Assembly (NCBI RefSeq): GCF_000170835.1
Contig: NZ_ABCP01000006.1
Coordinates: 62,001 to 126,000, forward strand
Source of the DNA: Marinobacter algicola DG893
Lineage (GTDB): Bacteria; Pseudomonadota; Gammaproteobacteria; Pseudomonadales; Oleiphilaceae
DNA length: 64,000 bases
Direction: 5' to 3'
The notes under the pieces were generated by a model that worked only from the letters and a program-made list of their open reading frames with translations, was not told the origin of the DNA and made no database searches. The position numbers were made by a program, and so were the translations under genes. This document shows positions 49,692 through 59,617 of this stretch, in pieces; position 1 is the first letter of the stretch, and every line of letters starts with the position of its first letter.

Positions 49692-51581
49692 ATGACCGAA
49701 TACTTTATCCAGGCGTTTATTTATCTGACCGCCGCTGTTGTCGCGGTGCCATTGGCAAAGCGCCTGGGATTGGGTTCGGTATTGGGGTATCTGGTGGCCG
49801 GTGTCGTTATCGGGCCGGTGACGGGGCTGGTGGGCCAGGAAACCGCAACCATTCAGCATTTCGCCGAATTTGGTGTGGTCATGATGCTGTTTCTGGTGGG
49901 CATGGAACTGGACCCGAAATCCCTCTGGGCCATGCGGATCCGCTTGCTGGGCCTGGGTGGCCTGCAAGTGGTGCTCACCTCCGCTGCCGGAATGGCGATT
50001 GCCTGGTGGATGGGGCTGCAATGGCAGACCACCGTCGCCGTTGGCCTTATCTTCTCGTTGTCTTCCACCGCCATTGTTCTGCAGACCCTTAACGAGAAGG
50101 GGCTCAGTAAAACCGAGGGTGGCCGGGGTGCTTTCTCGGTGCTGTTGTTCCAGGACATTGCCGTTATTCCGATGCTGGCGGTGATTCCCCTGCTGGCGAT
50201 ATCCGAACTGGCGGGCGTTGGGGCGACGGATCCGGGGCACCAGGGCGGTTTCAGCCTGGTGGCGCATCTGCCGGGCTGGGCTCACGCCCTGGTGGTGATC
50301 GGCTCTGTGACCACGGTGATCGTCGGCGGTCATTTCCTGAGTCGGCCCCTGTTTCGTTACGTGGTTCAGTCCGGTATGCGGGAGGTGTTTACAGCCACCG
50401 CGTTAATGCTGGTGATCGGTATTGCCGCGCTGATGAGTGTCGTCAATCTGTCGCCGGCGCTTGGGGCTTTCCTCGCCGGTGTGGTGCTGGCCAACAGCGA
50501 GTTCCGTCACGAACTCGTGGCCAACATCGAACCCTTTAAAGGGCTACTGCTCGGGTTGTTTTTCATCACAGTGGGCGCCGGTATCAACTTTGAGATGCTG
50601 GCAGCGCAATGGGGCACTGTGATCACATTGGCGCTGGCGGTTATCCTGGTCAAGGCAGCCATTCTGTTGCTGCTTGCATTGTTATTCGGGCTGCGGGGCC
50701 GTGATGGCTGGTTGTTCACCCTGGGGCTGGCCCAGGCCGGCGAATTCGGCTTCGTGCTGCTGACCTACAGCATGCAGAACAGTGTGATCCCCACAGACAT
50801 CGCCCAGCTTCTGGGGTTGGTGGTGGCGCTGTCCATGTTCCTGACGCCGCTGTTGTTCATTGCCTATGACCGGCTGATCCTGCCGCGGTATCGTGAAGCC
50901 CGCAATGAGCAGCGGGAAGCCGATGTGATCGAGGAGCAGGCGCCAGTGATCGTGGCCGGGGTTGGACGATTTGGCCAGATTGTGTGCCGGTTATTGCGCG
51001 CCAACAAGATTCCCATTGTCGCTCTGGACCTGGCCCTGGATCAGATCGAAAACCTGCGACGTATCAATATCAAGAGCTATTTCGGTGATGCCAGCCATAC
51101 GGGGTTACTGGAAACGGCGGGCATCGCCCACGCGCGCTTGCTCGTGGTTGCGATTGACGACCGGGATAGAGCCGTGGCCCTGGTGCACCACGTCAAGCAA
51201 CACTACCCCGGCGTCTGGGTTCTGGCACGGGCGTTCGACCGGGGCCATGGCTATCAATTGCGCCAGGCCGGCGCCGACGATGTCGTCAGCGAAACCTACC
51301 ATTCTGCGGTGGAGCTGGGTGGCCATGCACTGACCGCATTCGGCGTTCACCCATTGCGGTCGCGACAGATGACCTGGGCGTTTATCAACAATGAAAAGTC
51401 CCACGAGGACGAACTGTTCGACGCCTGGAAGGAAATCGAAGAGGGTATCCGCTTCAGCCCACGTTACGGTGAGCTGTTCATGAAGCTGGAGGATACCCTG
51501 AGTGACGTGATGCAGCAGGACTGGGAACCGCCCAGCCGTGAGGAGGTGCCCTTGTGGTCACCTCCCAAAACGGATGAATAA
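49692..51581 (+). CDS. Kef-type (CPA2) cation/proton antiporter with RCK domain
   Basis: A 629-residue protein: an N-terminal antiporter domain of about 12-13 membrane segments (GLGSVLGYLVAGVVIGP, then FSLSSTAIVLQTLNEKGL) and a C-terminal TrkA-N/RCK domain (about 420-540, VIVAGVGRFGQIVCRLL). It would exchange potassium or sodium for protons, controlled by a nucleotide or a thiol compound bound to the RCK domain. It resembles KefB/KefC, but no KefF/KefG partner gene lies nearby, so glutathione gating is not shown. It follows the anti-sigma gene after about 100 bases. Confidence 0.9.
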   Translation: MTEYFIQAFIYLTAAVVAVPLAKRLGLGSVLGYLVAGVVIGPVTGLVGQETATIQHFAEFGVVMMLFLVGMELDPKSLWAMRIRLLGLGGLQVVLTSAAGMAIAWWMGLQWQTTVAVGLIFSLSSTAIVLQTLNEKGLSKTEGGRGAFSVLLFQDIAVIPMLAVIPLLAISELAGVGATDPGHQGGFSLVAHLPGWAHALVVIGSVTTVIVGGHFLSRPLFRYVVQSGMREVFTATALMLVIGIAALMSVVNLSPALGAFLAGVVLANSEFRHELVANIEPFKGLLLGLFFITVGAGINFEMLAAQWGTVITLALAVILVKAAILLLLALLFGLRGRDGWLFTLGLAQAGEFGFVLLTYSMQNSVIPTDIAQLLGLVVALSMFLTPLLFIAYDRLILPRYREARNEQREADVIEEQAPVIVAGVGRFGQIVCRLLRANKIPIVALDLALDQIENLRRINIKSYFGDASHTGLLETAGIAHARLLVVAIDDRDRAVALVHHVKQHYPGVWVLARAFDRGHGYQLRQAGADDVVSETYHSAVELGGHALTAFGVHPLRSRQMTWAFINNEKSHEDELFDAWKEIEEGIRFSPRYGELFMKLEDTLSDVMQQDWEPPSREEVPLWSPPKTDE

Positions 51582-51759
51582 TATCCAACTACTGGCGCGG
51601 ATCTGTTCCGTCAGAATTATATTTTGTCCATACATTGCCAGTGCTGCTTCTGAAATGCTCAAACACTCGCATCCGACGCGTTGGCGGTTGTGAGCAACGT
51701 TGTGATTTGCCCTGAGAAGACTATGCTTGTGCTAAGGTCCGGCAGAGGAGAGCATTGCC

Positions 51760-52866
51760 TTGTCACAACAGCGGGACGTCACCGTCTTTTATGATGAACG
51801 GGTGTTGGCCCATCACCCGGATACCAACATGGATTTTCTGCCCGGTCGCCTGGACAAACGGGTACGTTCCATTCTTTCGGGGCTTAATGTGCAGTGGAAG
51901 TACCCGGAGCATCCGGGCCGTATTACCGCGATCATGGACTTGCTCGCCCGTGAGCCCATTCCCGGTGTCCGGATCGAGCCTGGTAAGGCCGCAACGCCGG
52001 ATCAGTTGAGGCGGGTTCATACGACTTCCTTCCTGGACGACATATTCTCATTGCGGGACGAAAGTGCGTGGCTGGATGTGGATACCACCGCCGTTTCACC
52101 GGGTAGTGTTGAAGCTGCCGAAGTGGCTGCAGGTACCGCTATCGCAGCCGTGGAAGCGGTGGTTGAGGGCCGCACGAACAGCGCCTTCGCGATGGTCAGG
52201 CCGCCTGGCCACCATGCCGAACCAGTGCGCGCAAGGGGGTTCTGCCTTTTCAATAATGTTGCCGTTGCAGCCGCACACGCGCAGGCGGAGTTGGGCTGTG
52301 AACGGGTATTGATCGTCGATTGGGACGCCCACCATGGCAATGGCACCCAGGATATCTTCTGGGCTGACCCGGACACCATGTTTTTTGATATTCACCGGGC
52401 CGCACCATTTTACCCAGGCAGTGGCGCGTTAACCGATGTTGGCGCCGGCCTGGGCGAGGGCACCACCATTAACGTTCCCATGCCCGGTGGCGCGGGCGAT
52501 GTCGCTTACCTGAAAGCGCTGCGTGAGATACTGGTACCTGCCGCAGACTATTTCAAACCGGACCTGGTACTGGTCTCCGCCGGCTTTGATGCCCATTGGT
52601 ATGACCTGGCGCTCAATGTGTCCTACGAAGGCTTTGCGGCCATGACGGGCATTGTGCAGGAGATTGCGGACAAGCACTGTAACGGCCGGCTGGCCATGGT
52701 GCTGGAGGGCGGTTACAATACCGAATCATTATCTCATGGCGTGCACGCAGTGCTTCGGGCACTGGCCGGTGGCACGTTGGCGGAACCAAGGGTCTGCGGT
52801 ATGGAAGAAGTGGACGCTGCCATCGACTTTCACAAGGGCGCCTTCGAGCCCGATAACACGGATTAG
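51760..52866 (+). CDS. Histone-deacetylase-family amidohydrolase (class II-like)
   Basis: A 368-residue zinc deacetylase of the arginase/HDAC fold. Seen: RPPGHHAEP, the metal site DWDAHHGNGTQDIFW, an Asp in SAGFDAH and LEGGYN near the end. Bacterial members remove acetyl groups from polyamines, acetoin-pathway intermediates or proteins; the substrate is open. The start is a TTG preceded by GAGGAG, giving MSQQRDVTVFYDE. A second HDAC-family gene lies at 61676. Confidence 0.85.
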   Translation: MSQQRDVTVFYDERVLAHHPDTNMDFLPGRLDKRVRSILSGLNVQWKYPEHPGRITAIMDLLAREPIPGVRIEPGKAATPDQLRRVHTTSFLDDIFSLRDESAWLDVDTTAVSPGSVEAAEVAAGTAIAAVEAVVEGRTNSAFAMVRPPGHHAEPVRARGFCLFNNVAVAAAHAQAELGCERVLIVDWDAHHGNGTQDIFWADPDTMFFDIHRAAPFYPGSGALTDVGAGLGEGTTINVPMPGGAGDVAYLKALREILVPAADYFKPDLVLVSAGFDAHWYDLALNVSYEGFAAMTGIVQEIADKHCNGRLAMVLEGGYNTESLSHGVHAVLRALAGGTLAEPRVCGMEEVDAAIDFHKGAFEPDNTD

Positions 52867-53013
52867 TCTTTCTCCGCAGCCTTCCCAGAAATGAAATAGC
52901 GGTTTCCTATCGAACGGCTAAAAACAATCAATTTGAATGTTTTTGATCAAATCAATAGTTTAGCCAACTCAAGTTAGCCAATGCCTAAACTCAACCAACG
53001 GGAGATATCTATT

Positions 53014-53577
53014 ATGGGTATGATTAACAGCGAAATTAAACCGTTCAACGCCACCGCCTTTAAGGGCGGCGAGTTTGTTGAAATTTCCGAAGCCGATGTA
53101 AAAGGTAAGTGGTCTGTCTTCTTCTTCTACCCGGCCGACTTCACCTTCGTTTGCCCGACCGAGCTGGGCGACGTGGCCGACAAGTACGAAGAGCTGCAGA
53201 AACTGGGTGTGGAAGTGTTCTCCGTATCCACCGATACCCACTTCACCCACAAGGCGTGGCACAGCAGCTCCGAGACCATCGGCAAGATCAACTACTTCAT
53301 GGTAGGCGACCAGACCGGCACCATCACCAACAACTTCGGTGTGATGCGTGAAGGCCAAGGCCTGGCAGACCGCGCTACCTTCCTGATCGACCCGGATGGC
53401 GTTATCCAGGCCATGGAAATCACTGCCGAAGGCATCGGCCGTGACGCTGATGACCTGCTGCGCAAGGTAAAAGCGGCTCAGTACGTTCGTAACAACCCCG
53501 GCGAAGTTTGCCCGGCCAAGTGGAAAGAAGGCGAAGCGACTCTGACTCCGTCACTGGACCTGGTTGGCAAAATCTAA
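53014..53577 (+). CDS. ahpC: Alkyl hydroperoxide reductase subunit C (peroxiredoxin)
   Basis: A 187-residue typical 2-Cys peroxiredoxin that reduces hydrogen peroxide and organic peroxides. The peroxidatic Cys is Cys47 (FTFVCPTE) and the resolving Cys is Cys166 (GEVCPAKW). The ATG at 53014 gives [16 protein letters not shown], the standard start, with GGGAG upstream; the frame is open to 52981. Its reductase AhpF is encoded next, but a strong terminator between them indicates separate transcripts. Confidence 0.97.
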   Translation: MGMINSEIKPFNATAFKGGEFVEISEADVKGKWSVFFFYPADFTFVCPTELGDVADKYEELQKLGVEVFSVSTDTHFTHKAWHSSSETIGKINYFMVGDQTGTITNNFGVMREGQGLADRATFLIDPDGVIQAMEITAEGIGRDADDLLRKVKAAQYVRNNPGEVCPAKWKEGEATLTPSLDLVGKI

Positions 53578-53601
53578 GGTTTTGGTAACAGTGAAACCTG
53601 T

Positions 53602-53627
53602 AAAAGGCCCGCTCTGCGGGCCTTTTT
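53602..53627 (+). terminator. Intrinsic terminator after ahpC
   Basis: AAAAGGCCCGC and GCGGGCCTTTT form a perfect 11-bp stem around a TCT loop, ending in a T-run. Confidence 0.9.
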
Positions 53628-53657
53628 CGTTTCTATCCAATTGATTTATCGAGTCGA

Positions 53658-53672
53658 ATAGCAAAGGCCTAT
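53658..53672 (+). promoter_or_regulatory. OxyR-like half site before ahpF
   Basis: ATAG-N7-CTAT occurs exactly at 53658-53672, the half-site of the OxyR consensus (ATAG-N7-CTAT-N7-ATAG-N7-CTAT). The second half is degenerate (TTTG and TAAT at the expected spacing). Peroxide-responsive control of ahpF would be expected. Confidence 0.4.
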
Positions 53673-53798
53673 CAAATACTTTGGATCAATTAATTTGAGC
53701 TGTGACAGGTCAGTCCGTATCGTTCTCCCATATTCGATTCACGACTCAAATCGAGTTCGGACATTCAGTTTTACGCTATCCAAAGGGGAAAAGAGAGC

Positions 53799-55391
53799 AT
53801 GTTGGATGCCAGTATCAAGGAACAGTTGAACGCCTACATGGACAAGCTGCAGCAGCCGATTGAGCTGGTGGCGGCTTATGATGACAGTAATAAGTCCCAG
53901 GAACTCAAACAGTTGCTGGACGAGCTCGAACCCATGTCTGACAAGATCAGCCTGCGCACGGAAGAGTCAGATCAAGTACGTCGCCCGTCATTTGCCATCA
54001 ACCGTGTTGGCAGCGATATCGGTGTGCGATTTGCCGGCATCCCGATGGGTCATGAGTTTACTTCCCTCGTGCTGGCGTTGTTGCAGGTAGGTGGTCATCC
54101 GCCGAAGGCCAGCGAAGACGTGATTGAACAGGTCAAAAACCTGGATGGTGACTTTGAGTTTGAAACCTACTTCTCACTGTCGTGCCAGAACTGCCCGGAC
54201 GTGGTCCAGGCGCTGAACCTGATGAGCGTCCTCAATCCAAGGATCAAGCATACGGCGATCGACGGTGCCCTGTTCCAAGACGAAGTGGAGCAGCGTGAAG
54301 TCATGGCAGTGCCCAGCGTTTATCTCAATGGCAAGCCGTTTGGCCAGGGTCGCATGACTCTGGAGCAGATTATCGCAAAGGTAGACACCGGTGCCGAGGC
54401 TCGTGACGCTGAGAAGCTCAAGCAAAAAGACCCGTTCGAGGTGTTGGTCATTGGAGGTGGCCCGGCGGGTTCTTCAGCCGCTATCTACGCGGCACGCAAG
54501 GGCATCTCTACCGGTATTGCCGCTGAACGTTTCGGCGGACAGGTGGCGGACACCATGGGCATCGAGAACCTGATCTCCGTGCCCTACACCGAAGGCCCCA
54601 AGCTGGTGGCGGCCATGGAGCAGCACGTCAAGGAATACGACGTGGATATCATGAACCTGCAACGCGCGGAGAAGCTGATACCGGCGGCTCGCAAGGGTGG
54701 CTACCACGAAGTACGTCTGGCCAATGGTGCCTCTTTGAAGAGCCGCACGCTGGTCCTGTCCACAGGTGCTCGCTGGCGTCAGATGGGCGTTCCGGGTGAA
54801 GAGGAATACCGCAATAAAGGTGTGGCCTATTGCCCGCACTGCGACGGCCCGCTGTTCAAGGGCAAGCGTGTGGCGGTGATCGGTGGCGGTAACTCCGGCG
54901 TGGAAGCGGCCATCGACCTGGCGGGTATTGTTGGCCATGTGACTCTGATCGAGTTCGGTGCGGCCATGCGAGCGGACGATGTGCTGCAGAAGAAACTGCG
55001 CAGCCTGAAGAATGTGGAAATCATCACCTCGGGCCAGACCACAGAGATTACGGGCGAGAGCGGTAAGGTGAATGGGCTTCAGTATACCGACCGCACAACC
55101 GGAGAGAGCCACCATATATCGCTGGAAGGCGTATTCGTCCAGATCGGCCTGGTGCCAAACACCGAGTGGCTGAAAGGCGACATCGAGCTAAGCCAGCATG
55201 GCGAGATCATTGTTGACGAGCGCGGTGAAACCTCCATTCCGGGCGTGTTTGCGGCCGGTGACGCGACAACCGTTCCGTATAAGCAGATCGTGATCTCCAT
55301 GGGTGAAGGTTCCAAGGCCGCCCTGAGCGCGTTCGACTTCCTGATTCGAAACTCCGTTGATGAGAACGAGAGCGACGAAGCGGCGGCCTGA
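53799..55391 (+). CDS. ahpF: Alkyl hydroperoxide reductase subunit F
   Basis: A 530-residue FAD protein that passes electrons from NADH to AhpC. The N-terminal double thioredoxin-like domain carries the Cys129-Cys132 pair (SCQNCPD); the thioredoxin-reductase-like part has the FAD motif [17 protein letters not shown], the active pair Cys345-Cys348 (CPHC), the NADH motif [11 protein letters not shown] and [15 protein letters not shown]. It follows ahpC after about 220 bases with its own terminator. Confidence 0.97.
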   Translation: MLDASIKEQLNAYMDKLQQPIELVAAYDDSNKSQELKQLLDELEPMSDKISLRTEESDQVRRPSFAINRVGSDIGVRFAGIPMGHEFTSLVLALLQVGGHPPKASEDVIEQVKNLDGDFEFETYFSLSCQNCPDVVQALNLMSVLNPRIKHTAIDGALFQDEVEQREVMAVPSVYLNGKPFGQGRMTLEQIIAKVDTGAEARDAEKLKQKDPFEVLVIGGGPAGSSAAIYAARKGISTGIAAERFGGQVADTMGIENLISVPYTEGPKLVAAMEQHVKEYDVDIMNLQRAEKLIPAARKGGYHEVRLANGASLKSRTLVLSTGARWRQMGVPGEEEYRNKGVAYCPHCDGPLFKGKRVAVIGGGNSGVEAAIDLAGIVGHVTLIEFGAAMRADDVLQKKLRSLKNVEIITSGQTTEITGESGKVNGLQYTDRTTGESHHISLEGVFVQIGLVPNTEWLKGDIELSQHGEIIVDERGETSIPGVFAAGDATTVPYKQIVISMGEGSKAALSAFDFLIRNSVDENESDEAAA

Positions 55392-55446
55392 ACCTCCGCT
55401 AAACAGGTTCACACACGGCTGACCCCTAACCAGTTCGTGTTTTTCA

Positions 55447-55483
55447 GCCCTGCTGTCCGGTTTCCGGATAGCGGGGCTTTTTT
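55447..55483 (+). terminator. Intrinsic terminator after ahpF
   Basis: GCCCTGCTGTCCGG (55447-55460) pairs with CCGGATAGCGGGGC (55464-55477), with small mismatches, around TTT, followed by six T. Confidence 0.85.
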
Positions 55484-55514
55484 ATGGGCGTCTCTTGGGA
55501 GTGGGTCGGTTAGG

Positions 55515-55568
55515 TTGTACAAGTCGATTACTTTCTGTACATTTTATTTTAATTGAACGTTCAATTAA
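55515..55568 (+). promoter_or_regulatory. betI promoter and BetI operator
   Basis: TTGTAC (55515-55520) and TACATT (55538-55543) are spaced by 17 bases. Directly after lies the perfect 20-base palindrome TTAATTGAACGTTCAATTAA (55549-55568), whose core matches the known BetI operator pattern. Binding of BetI without choline would repress the betI-betB-betA transcript, including its own gene. Confidence 0.75.
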
Positions 55569-55588
55569 TAAAACGGACAGGAAATGCG

Positions 55589-56182
55589 ATGCCGATTGTT
55601 GGCGTGAAAGACACCCGAAAACAGCAACTGATTGATGCCACCATGGCATCCATTGCCGAACTGGGGCTGCAGAACACCACCATCATCTCCATCAGCCGTC
55701 GTGCCGGTATGTCGTCCGGCATCATCAGCCACTATTTCGGTGGTAAGCAGGGGCTGATCGAAGCCGCACTGCGTTATTTGCTGGACCAGTTGGGAAAGGA
55801 ATTGCGGGAGCGGATGGCCCGTACCGATGGATCGCCGGAACAACGCCTTCAGTGCATCGTGGAAGCTAACTTTTCCGAGTTTCAGCGTACCGACCTGGCG
55901 GCAAAGACCTGGCTCAGTTTTTGGGCCCGTTCGATGCACGAGCCGGGTTTGCAGCGCCTGCAGCAGATCAACAACGCCAGGCTGTACAGCAATCTGCGTT
56001 ATTCCTTCGCCCAGCGTTTGCCAAAACAGGCCGCCACCGAAGCTGCCCGCCAGCTGGCGTCGATGATCGACGGCTTCTGGCTGCGAAGTGCCCTGAGCAC
56101 CGATCCCCAGGAAGGCTTTTCGGCGGCGGAAACGCTGTGTAAACGATTTGCATTGAACGCACTCGAATCCACCCTTAATTAA
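55589..56182 (+). CDS. betI: Choline-responsive repressor BetI
   Basis: A 197-residue TetR-family regulator. The N-terminal helix-turn-helix reads [22 protein letters not shown], here quoted in parts: [12 protein letters not shown] and [12 protein letters not shown]. The [19 protein letters not shown] start is typical of BetI. It would repress the bet genes in the absence of choline. The ATG at 55589 is preceded by GGACAGGA; the frame is open to 55553, but that part overlaps the operator. betB follows 31 bases later. Confidence 0.95.
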   Translation: MPIVGVKDTRKQQLIDATMASIAELGLQNTTIISISRRAGMSSGIISHYFGGKQGLIEAALRYLLDQLGKELRERMARTDGSPEQRLQCIVEANFSEFQRTDLAAKTWLSFWARSMHEPGLQRLQQINNARLYSNLRYSFAQRLPKQAATEAARQLASMIDGFWLRSALSTDPQEGFSAAETLCKRFALNALESTLN

Positions 56183-56213
56183 CCCCGAATTCACACGATC
56201 AGGTTTGAACCCC

Positions 56214-57680
56214 ATGACTGAATTGCCCCGTTATCAGAACTTTATCAACGGCCAGCCCATGGCCAATGCCTCCGGTGAAACTTTCCCGGTTGTGAATCCG
56301 GCCACGGGCGAGGTGATCTATGAAATGGAAATCGCCGATGAGGCTGTCCAGAAGGCCGCGATCGACAGCGCCCAGGCCGGCTTCAAGGTCTGGTCTGCCA
56401 TGACCGGTGCCCAGCGTGGCCGTATCCTCCAGCGTGCCGTGGCGTTGCTGCGGGAACGTAATGACGAACTGGCTGCGCTGGAAGTTCAGGACACCGGCAA
56501 ACCCTGGCAGGAAGCACAGGTGGTAGACGTGGTGACCGGTGCGGACACCCTGGAGTATTTTGCCGGCCTGGCCGCGTCCGTTGAGGGTGGCCAGCAGGAC
56601 CTTGGCGGGGATTTCTATTACACCCGTCGTGAACCGCTGGGTGTGTGTGCCGGTATCGGTGCGTGGAACTATCCGCTGCAGATTGCCTGCTGGAAGTCCG
56701 CTCCGGCCCTGGCAACGGGTAACAGCATGATTTTCAAGCCCTCGGAGGAAACTCCGATGGGCGCCCTCAAGCTGGCTGAGATCTTTGTCGAAGCCGGTGT
56801 ACCGGCGGGTGTGTTCAACGTGGTCCAGGGCGCGGGTGATGTTGGTGCCTGGCTGACCCACAACCCCGATATCGCCAAGGTGTCGTTCACCGGGGAAGTC
56901 GGCACTGGCCGGAAGGTAATGACCGCTGCTGCCTCCACCCTGAAAGACGTCACCATGGAGCTTGGCGGTAAATCACCGCTGATTGTTTTCGACGATGCGG
57001 ATATTGATAACGCCGTCTCTGCCGCCATGCTGGGTAACTTCTACACCCAGGGCGAGATCTGCACCAACGGCACCCGCGTGTTCGTGCACCAGGACATCTA
57101 TTCCGAATTTATGGACCGGTTGCTCGAGCGCACTCTGAACAATATTCGCATGGGTGATCCCACCGACCCGGACACCAACTTCGGCGCGCTGATCTCGCTG
57201 AAGCACCAGCAACTGGTGCTGGATTACATCGAGAAAGGCATTGCCGAGGGCGCCACCCTCAGTCACGGCGGTAAGGCCGCGAAGCCGGCCTCCGCGCCTG
57301 GCGGTTACTTCGTGGAGCCCACCATCTTCACCGACTGTACCGATGACATGACCATCTGCCGCGAGGAAATCTTCGGGCCAGTGATGTCGGTACTGACCTT
57401 CTCCGACGAGGAGGAAGTGATCGGCCGTGCGAACAGCACGGATACGGGTCTGGCAGCGGGGGTGTTCACCAACGATATCCGTCGCGCCCACCGGGTGATT
57501 CACCGCATCCAGGCTGGTATCTGCTGGATCAACAGCTATGGAGCATCGCCTGCGGAAATGCCGGTGGGTGGCTACAAGCTCTCCGGTGTTGGCCGCGAGA
57601 ACGGCCGCGTCACACTCGATCACTACACCCAACTGAAGGCGGTGTACGTGGGCATGGAGGACATAGACAGTCCGTTCTAA
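56214..57680 (+). CDS. betB: Betaine-aldehyde dehydrogenase BetB
   Basis: A 488-residue NAD(P)-dependent aldehyde dehydrogenase that makes glycine betaine, a major osmoprotectant, from betaine aldehyde. Seen: the proton-abstraction Glu in [12 protein letters not shown], the catalytic Cys in [12 protein letters not shown], and [20 protein letters not shown] with the conserved C-terminal segment SGVGRENG. The ATG at 56214 is preferred over the TTG at 56205. It stands between betI and betA in the classical order. Confidence 0.97.
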   Translation: MTELPRYQNFINGQPMANASGETFPVVNPATGEVIYEMEIADEAVQKAAIDSAQAGFKVWSAMTGAQRGRILQRAVALLRERNDELAALEVQDTGKPWQEAQVVDVVTGADTLEYFAGLAASVEGGQQDLGGDFYYTRREPLGVCAGIGAWNYPLQIACWKSAPALATGNSMIFKPSEETPMGALKLAEIFVEAGVPAGVFNVVQGAGDVGAWLTHNPDIAKVSFTGEVGTGRKVMTAAASTLKDVTMELGGKSPLIVFDDADIDNAVSAAMLGNFYTQGEICTNGTRVFVHQDIYSEFMDRLLERTLNNIRMGDPTDPDTNFGALISLKHQQLVLDYIEKGIAEGATLSHGGKAAKPASAPGGYFVEPTIFTDCTDDMTICREEIFGPVMSVLTFSDEEEVIGRANSTDTGLAAGVFTNDIRRAHRVIHRIQAGICWINSYGASPAEMPVGGYKLSGVGRENGRVTLDHYTQLKAVYVGMEDIDSPF

Positions 57681-57701
57681 GCGGTCTGTTCGGAGTTGCG
57701 T

Positions 57702-59387
57702 ATGAAAGAAGTGAACTACGATTACATCATTGTCGGCGCGGGGTCTGCAGGCTGTGTGCTGGCCAACCGGCTTACCGAGGATGGCCGCCACCGGGTGCTG
57801 CTGCTGGAAACCGGCGGCAGCGACAAGAGCATCTTTATCCAGATGCCCACGGCGCTGTCCATCCCCATGAACACCAAAAAATACGCCTGGCAGTTTGAGA
57901 CCGAGCCGGAACCCTACCTGGATAACCGCCGCATGCACTGCCCCCGGGGCAAGGTGCTGGGCGGCTCTTCCTCCATCAACGGCATGGTATACGTACGTGG
58001 TCATGCCCGTGACTTTGATGAATGGCAGGAGCAGGGTGCCGAAGGCTGGGACTATCGCCACTGCCTGCCGTATTTCAAGAAGGCGGAAACCTGGGCCTTT
58101 GGCGCTGATGACTATCGTGGTGACCAGGGCCCGCTGGGCGTGAACAACGGCAATAACATGCAGAACCCGCTCTACAAGGCCTTTGTGGACGCAGGCGTGG
58201 ATGCCGGCTATTTCGCCACCGACGACTACAACGGCGAGCGCCAGGAAGGTTTCGGCGCCATGCACATGACCGTCAAAAATGGCCGCCGTTGGTCCACCGC
58301 CAACGCCTATCTGCGGCCGGCCATGGCGCGGGACAATCTGACCGTAGTCACCCACGCGCTGGTGCACAAGGTGTTGCTGGATGGAACACGGGCCACCGGC
58401 GTTCGATACGAGAAAGACGGCAAACAGATGGATGTGACGGCGTCAGAGGAAGTGATCCTGTCGGCCGGCTCTATTGGTTCACCCCATCTTTTGCAGCTTT
58501 CCGGCATTGGCAACCGCGACGTACTGGAGCAGGCCGAAATCCCCGTCAATCACGAACTGCCCGGTGTGGGCGGCAACCTGCAGGATCATTTGGAGTTCTA
58601 CTTCCAGTTCCGTTGCAAGCAGCCGGTCTCTCTCAATGGCAAGCTCGACTGGTGGAACAAGCTCAAGATTGGTGTTCGCTGGTTGCTTAAGAAAGACGGC
58701 CTGGGCGCCACCAACCACTTCGAGTCCTGCGGATTTATCCGCTCCAAGGCGGGCGTCGAATGGCCGGACCTGCAATATCACTTTTTGCCAGCGGCCATGC
58801 GGTATGACGGTAAAGAAGCCTTCAACGGCGATGGCTTCCAGTTGCACGTCGGTCATAACAAGCCCAAGAGCCGTGGCTCAGTGACTGTGCAGTCGGACGA
58901 CCCGCGCCAGCCGCCGCGCATCCAGTTCAACTACCTGCAGCACGAGGATGACCGCGAAGGCTTCCGTGATTGCGTGCGCCTGACCCGTGAGATTGTCAGC
59001 CAGCCGGCGATGGACGCCTATCGAGGCTCCGAAATCCAGCCCGGCGTTGATGTGCAGAGCGACGAGGAAATAGACGCCTTTGTTCGCCAGGCGGTGGAAA
59101 GCGCCTATCACCCTTCCTGCACGTGCAAGATGGGTGTGGATGATCAGGCGGTGGTAGGGCCCGATACACGGGTTCATGGCCTCACCGGTCTGCGTGTGGT
59201 GGACTCGTCCATCTTCCCCACTATTCCCAACGGCAACCTCAATGCTCCCACCATCATGGTGGCGGAGCGTGCCGCTGACCTTATTCGTGGCCTGGCGCCA
59301 CTGAATCCGTCTGACGCCCCTGTGGCGATGGACGAGCAATGGCGTGATCGCCAGCGCCCCGGAAGGGCCGCGCGCGGGATCGCCTGA
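57702..59387 (+). CDS. betA: Choline dehydrogenase BetA
   Basis: A 561-residue GMC-family FAD enzyme that oxidises choline to betaine aldehyde and can carry on to betaine. Seen: [18 protein letters not shown], the GMC signatures [20 protein letters not shown] and [17 protein letters not shown], and the active-site His in [12 protein letters not shown]. It is membrane-associated and feeds electrons to the respiratory chain. The ATG at 57702 is preceded by CGGAG. The stop is followed by a GC-rich hairpin (59396-59417) without a T-run. Confidence 0.97.
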   Translation: MKEVNYDYIIVGAGSAGCVLANRLTEDGRHRVLLLETGGSDKSIFIQMPTALSIPMNTKKYAWQFETEPEPYLDNRRMHCPRGKVLGGSSSINGMVYVRGHARDFDEWQEQGAEGWDYRHCLPYFKKAETWAFGADDYRGDQGPLGVNNGNNMQNPLYKAFVDAGVDAGYFATDDYNGERQEGFGAMHMTVKNGRRWSTANAYLRPAMARDNLTVVTHALVHKVLLDGTRATGVRYEKDGKQMDVTASEEVILSAGSIGSPHLLQLSGIGNRDVLEQAEIPVNHELPGVGGNLQDHLEFYFQFRCKQPVSLNGKLDWWNKLKIGVRWLLKKDGLGATNHFESCGFIRSKAGVEWPDLQYHFLPAAMRYDGKEAFNGDGFQLHVGHNKPKSRGSVTVQSDDPRQPPRIQFNYLQHEDDREGFRDCVRLTREIVSQPAMDAYRGSEIQPGVDVQSDEEIDAFVRQAVESAYHPSCTCKMGVDDQAVVGPDTRVHGLTGLRVVDSSIFPTIPNGNLNAPTIMVAERAADLIRGLAPLNPSDAPVAMDEQWRDRQRPGRAARGIA

Positions 59388-59395
59388 TACAGTTC

Positions 59396-59417
59396 CCGGC
59401 GGCGCAATGGCCGCCGG
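59396..59417 (+). other. GC-rich hairpin after betA
   Basis: CCGGCGGC (59396-59403) pairs with GCCGCCGG (59410-59417). With no T-run it may protect the betA mRNA end or weakly attenuate transcription. A separate inverted repeat, GTTGAC-CC-GTCAAC, lies at 59498-59511 in the same gap. Confidence 0.4.
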
Positions 59418-59569
59418 TAGTTATGCAAACCATCAGGACTTACCTATCGTCGCTGCGGCGCGATAACCGTGCCGTTGTGAGCGCGCGATAGTTAAGTGTT
59501 GACCCGTCAACGCGGGGGTTTGTGTCCGATTCGAATGAACACGTGCTTCAAAGTAGAGGAGGAACACCC

Positions 59570-59617
59570 ATGTTGTCCCATATAATAAGTAACGCCAGAA
59601 ACTGGAGGTGTGTATGA
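59570..59617 (+). CDS. Possible 15-residue leader peptide overlapping the transporter start
   Basis: An ATG at 59570 is preceded by a strong GAGGAGGAA ribosome site and opens a frame of 15 codons (MLSHIISNARNWRCV). Its TGA (59615-59617) overlaps the transporter ATG (59614-59616) as ATGA, the usual geometry for translational coupling. The region has no homology that I recognise. It may be a real leader or a chance frame; the strong ribosome site is the main argument. Confidence 0.4.
   Translation: MLSHIISNARNWRCV

Noticed and set aside
52867-53013. An OxyR site before ahpC
   Set aside because: CTAT and ATAG tetramers occur (for example near 52907 and 52957), but not at the required 7-base spacing.
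56973-58367. A 464-residue minus-strand frame opposite betB and betA
   Set aside because: It crosses two recognised genes on the other strand, and its translation shows no family features.
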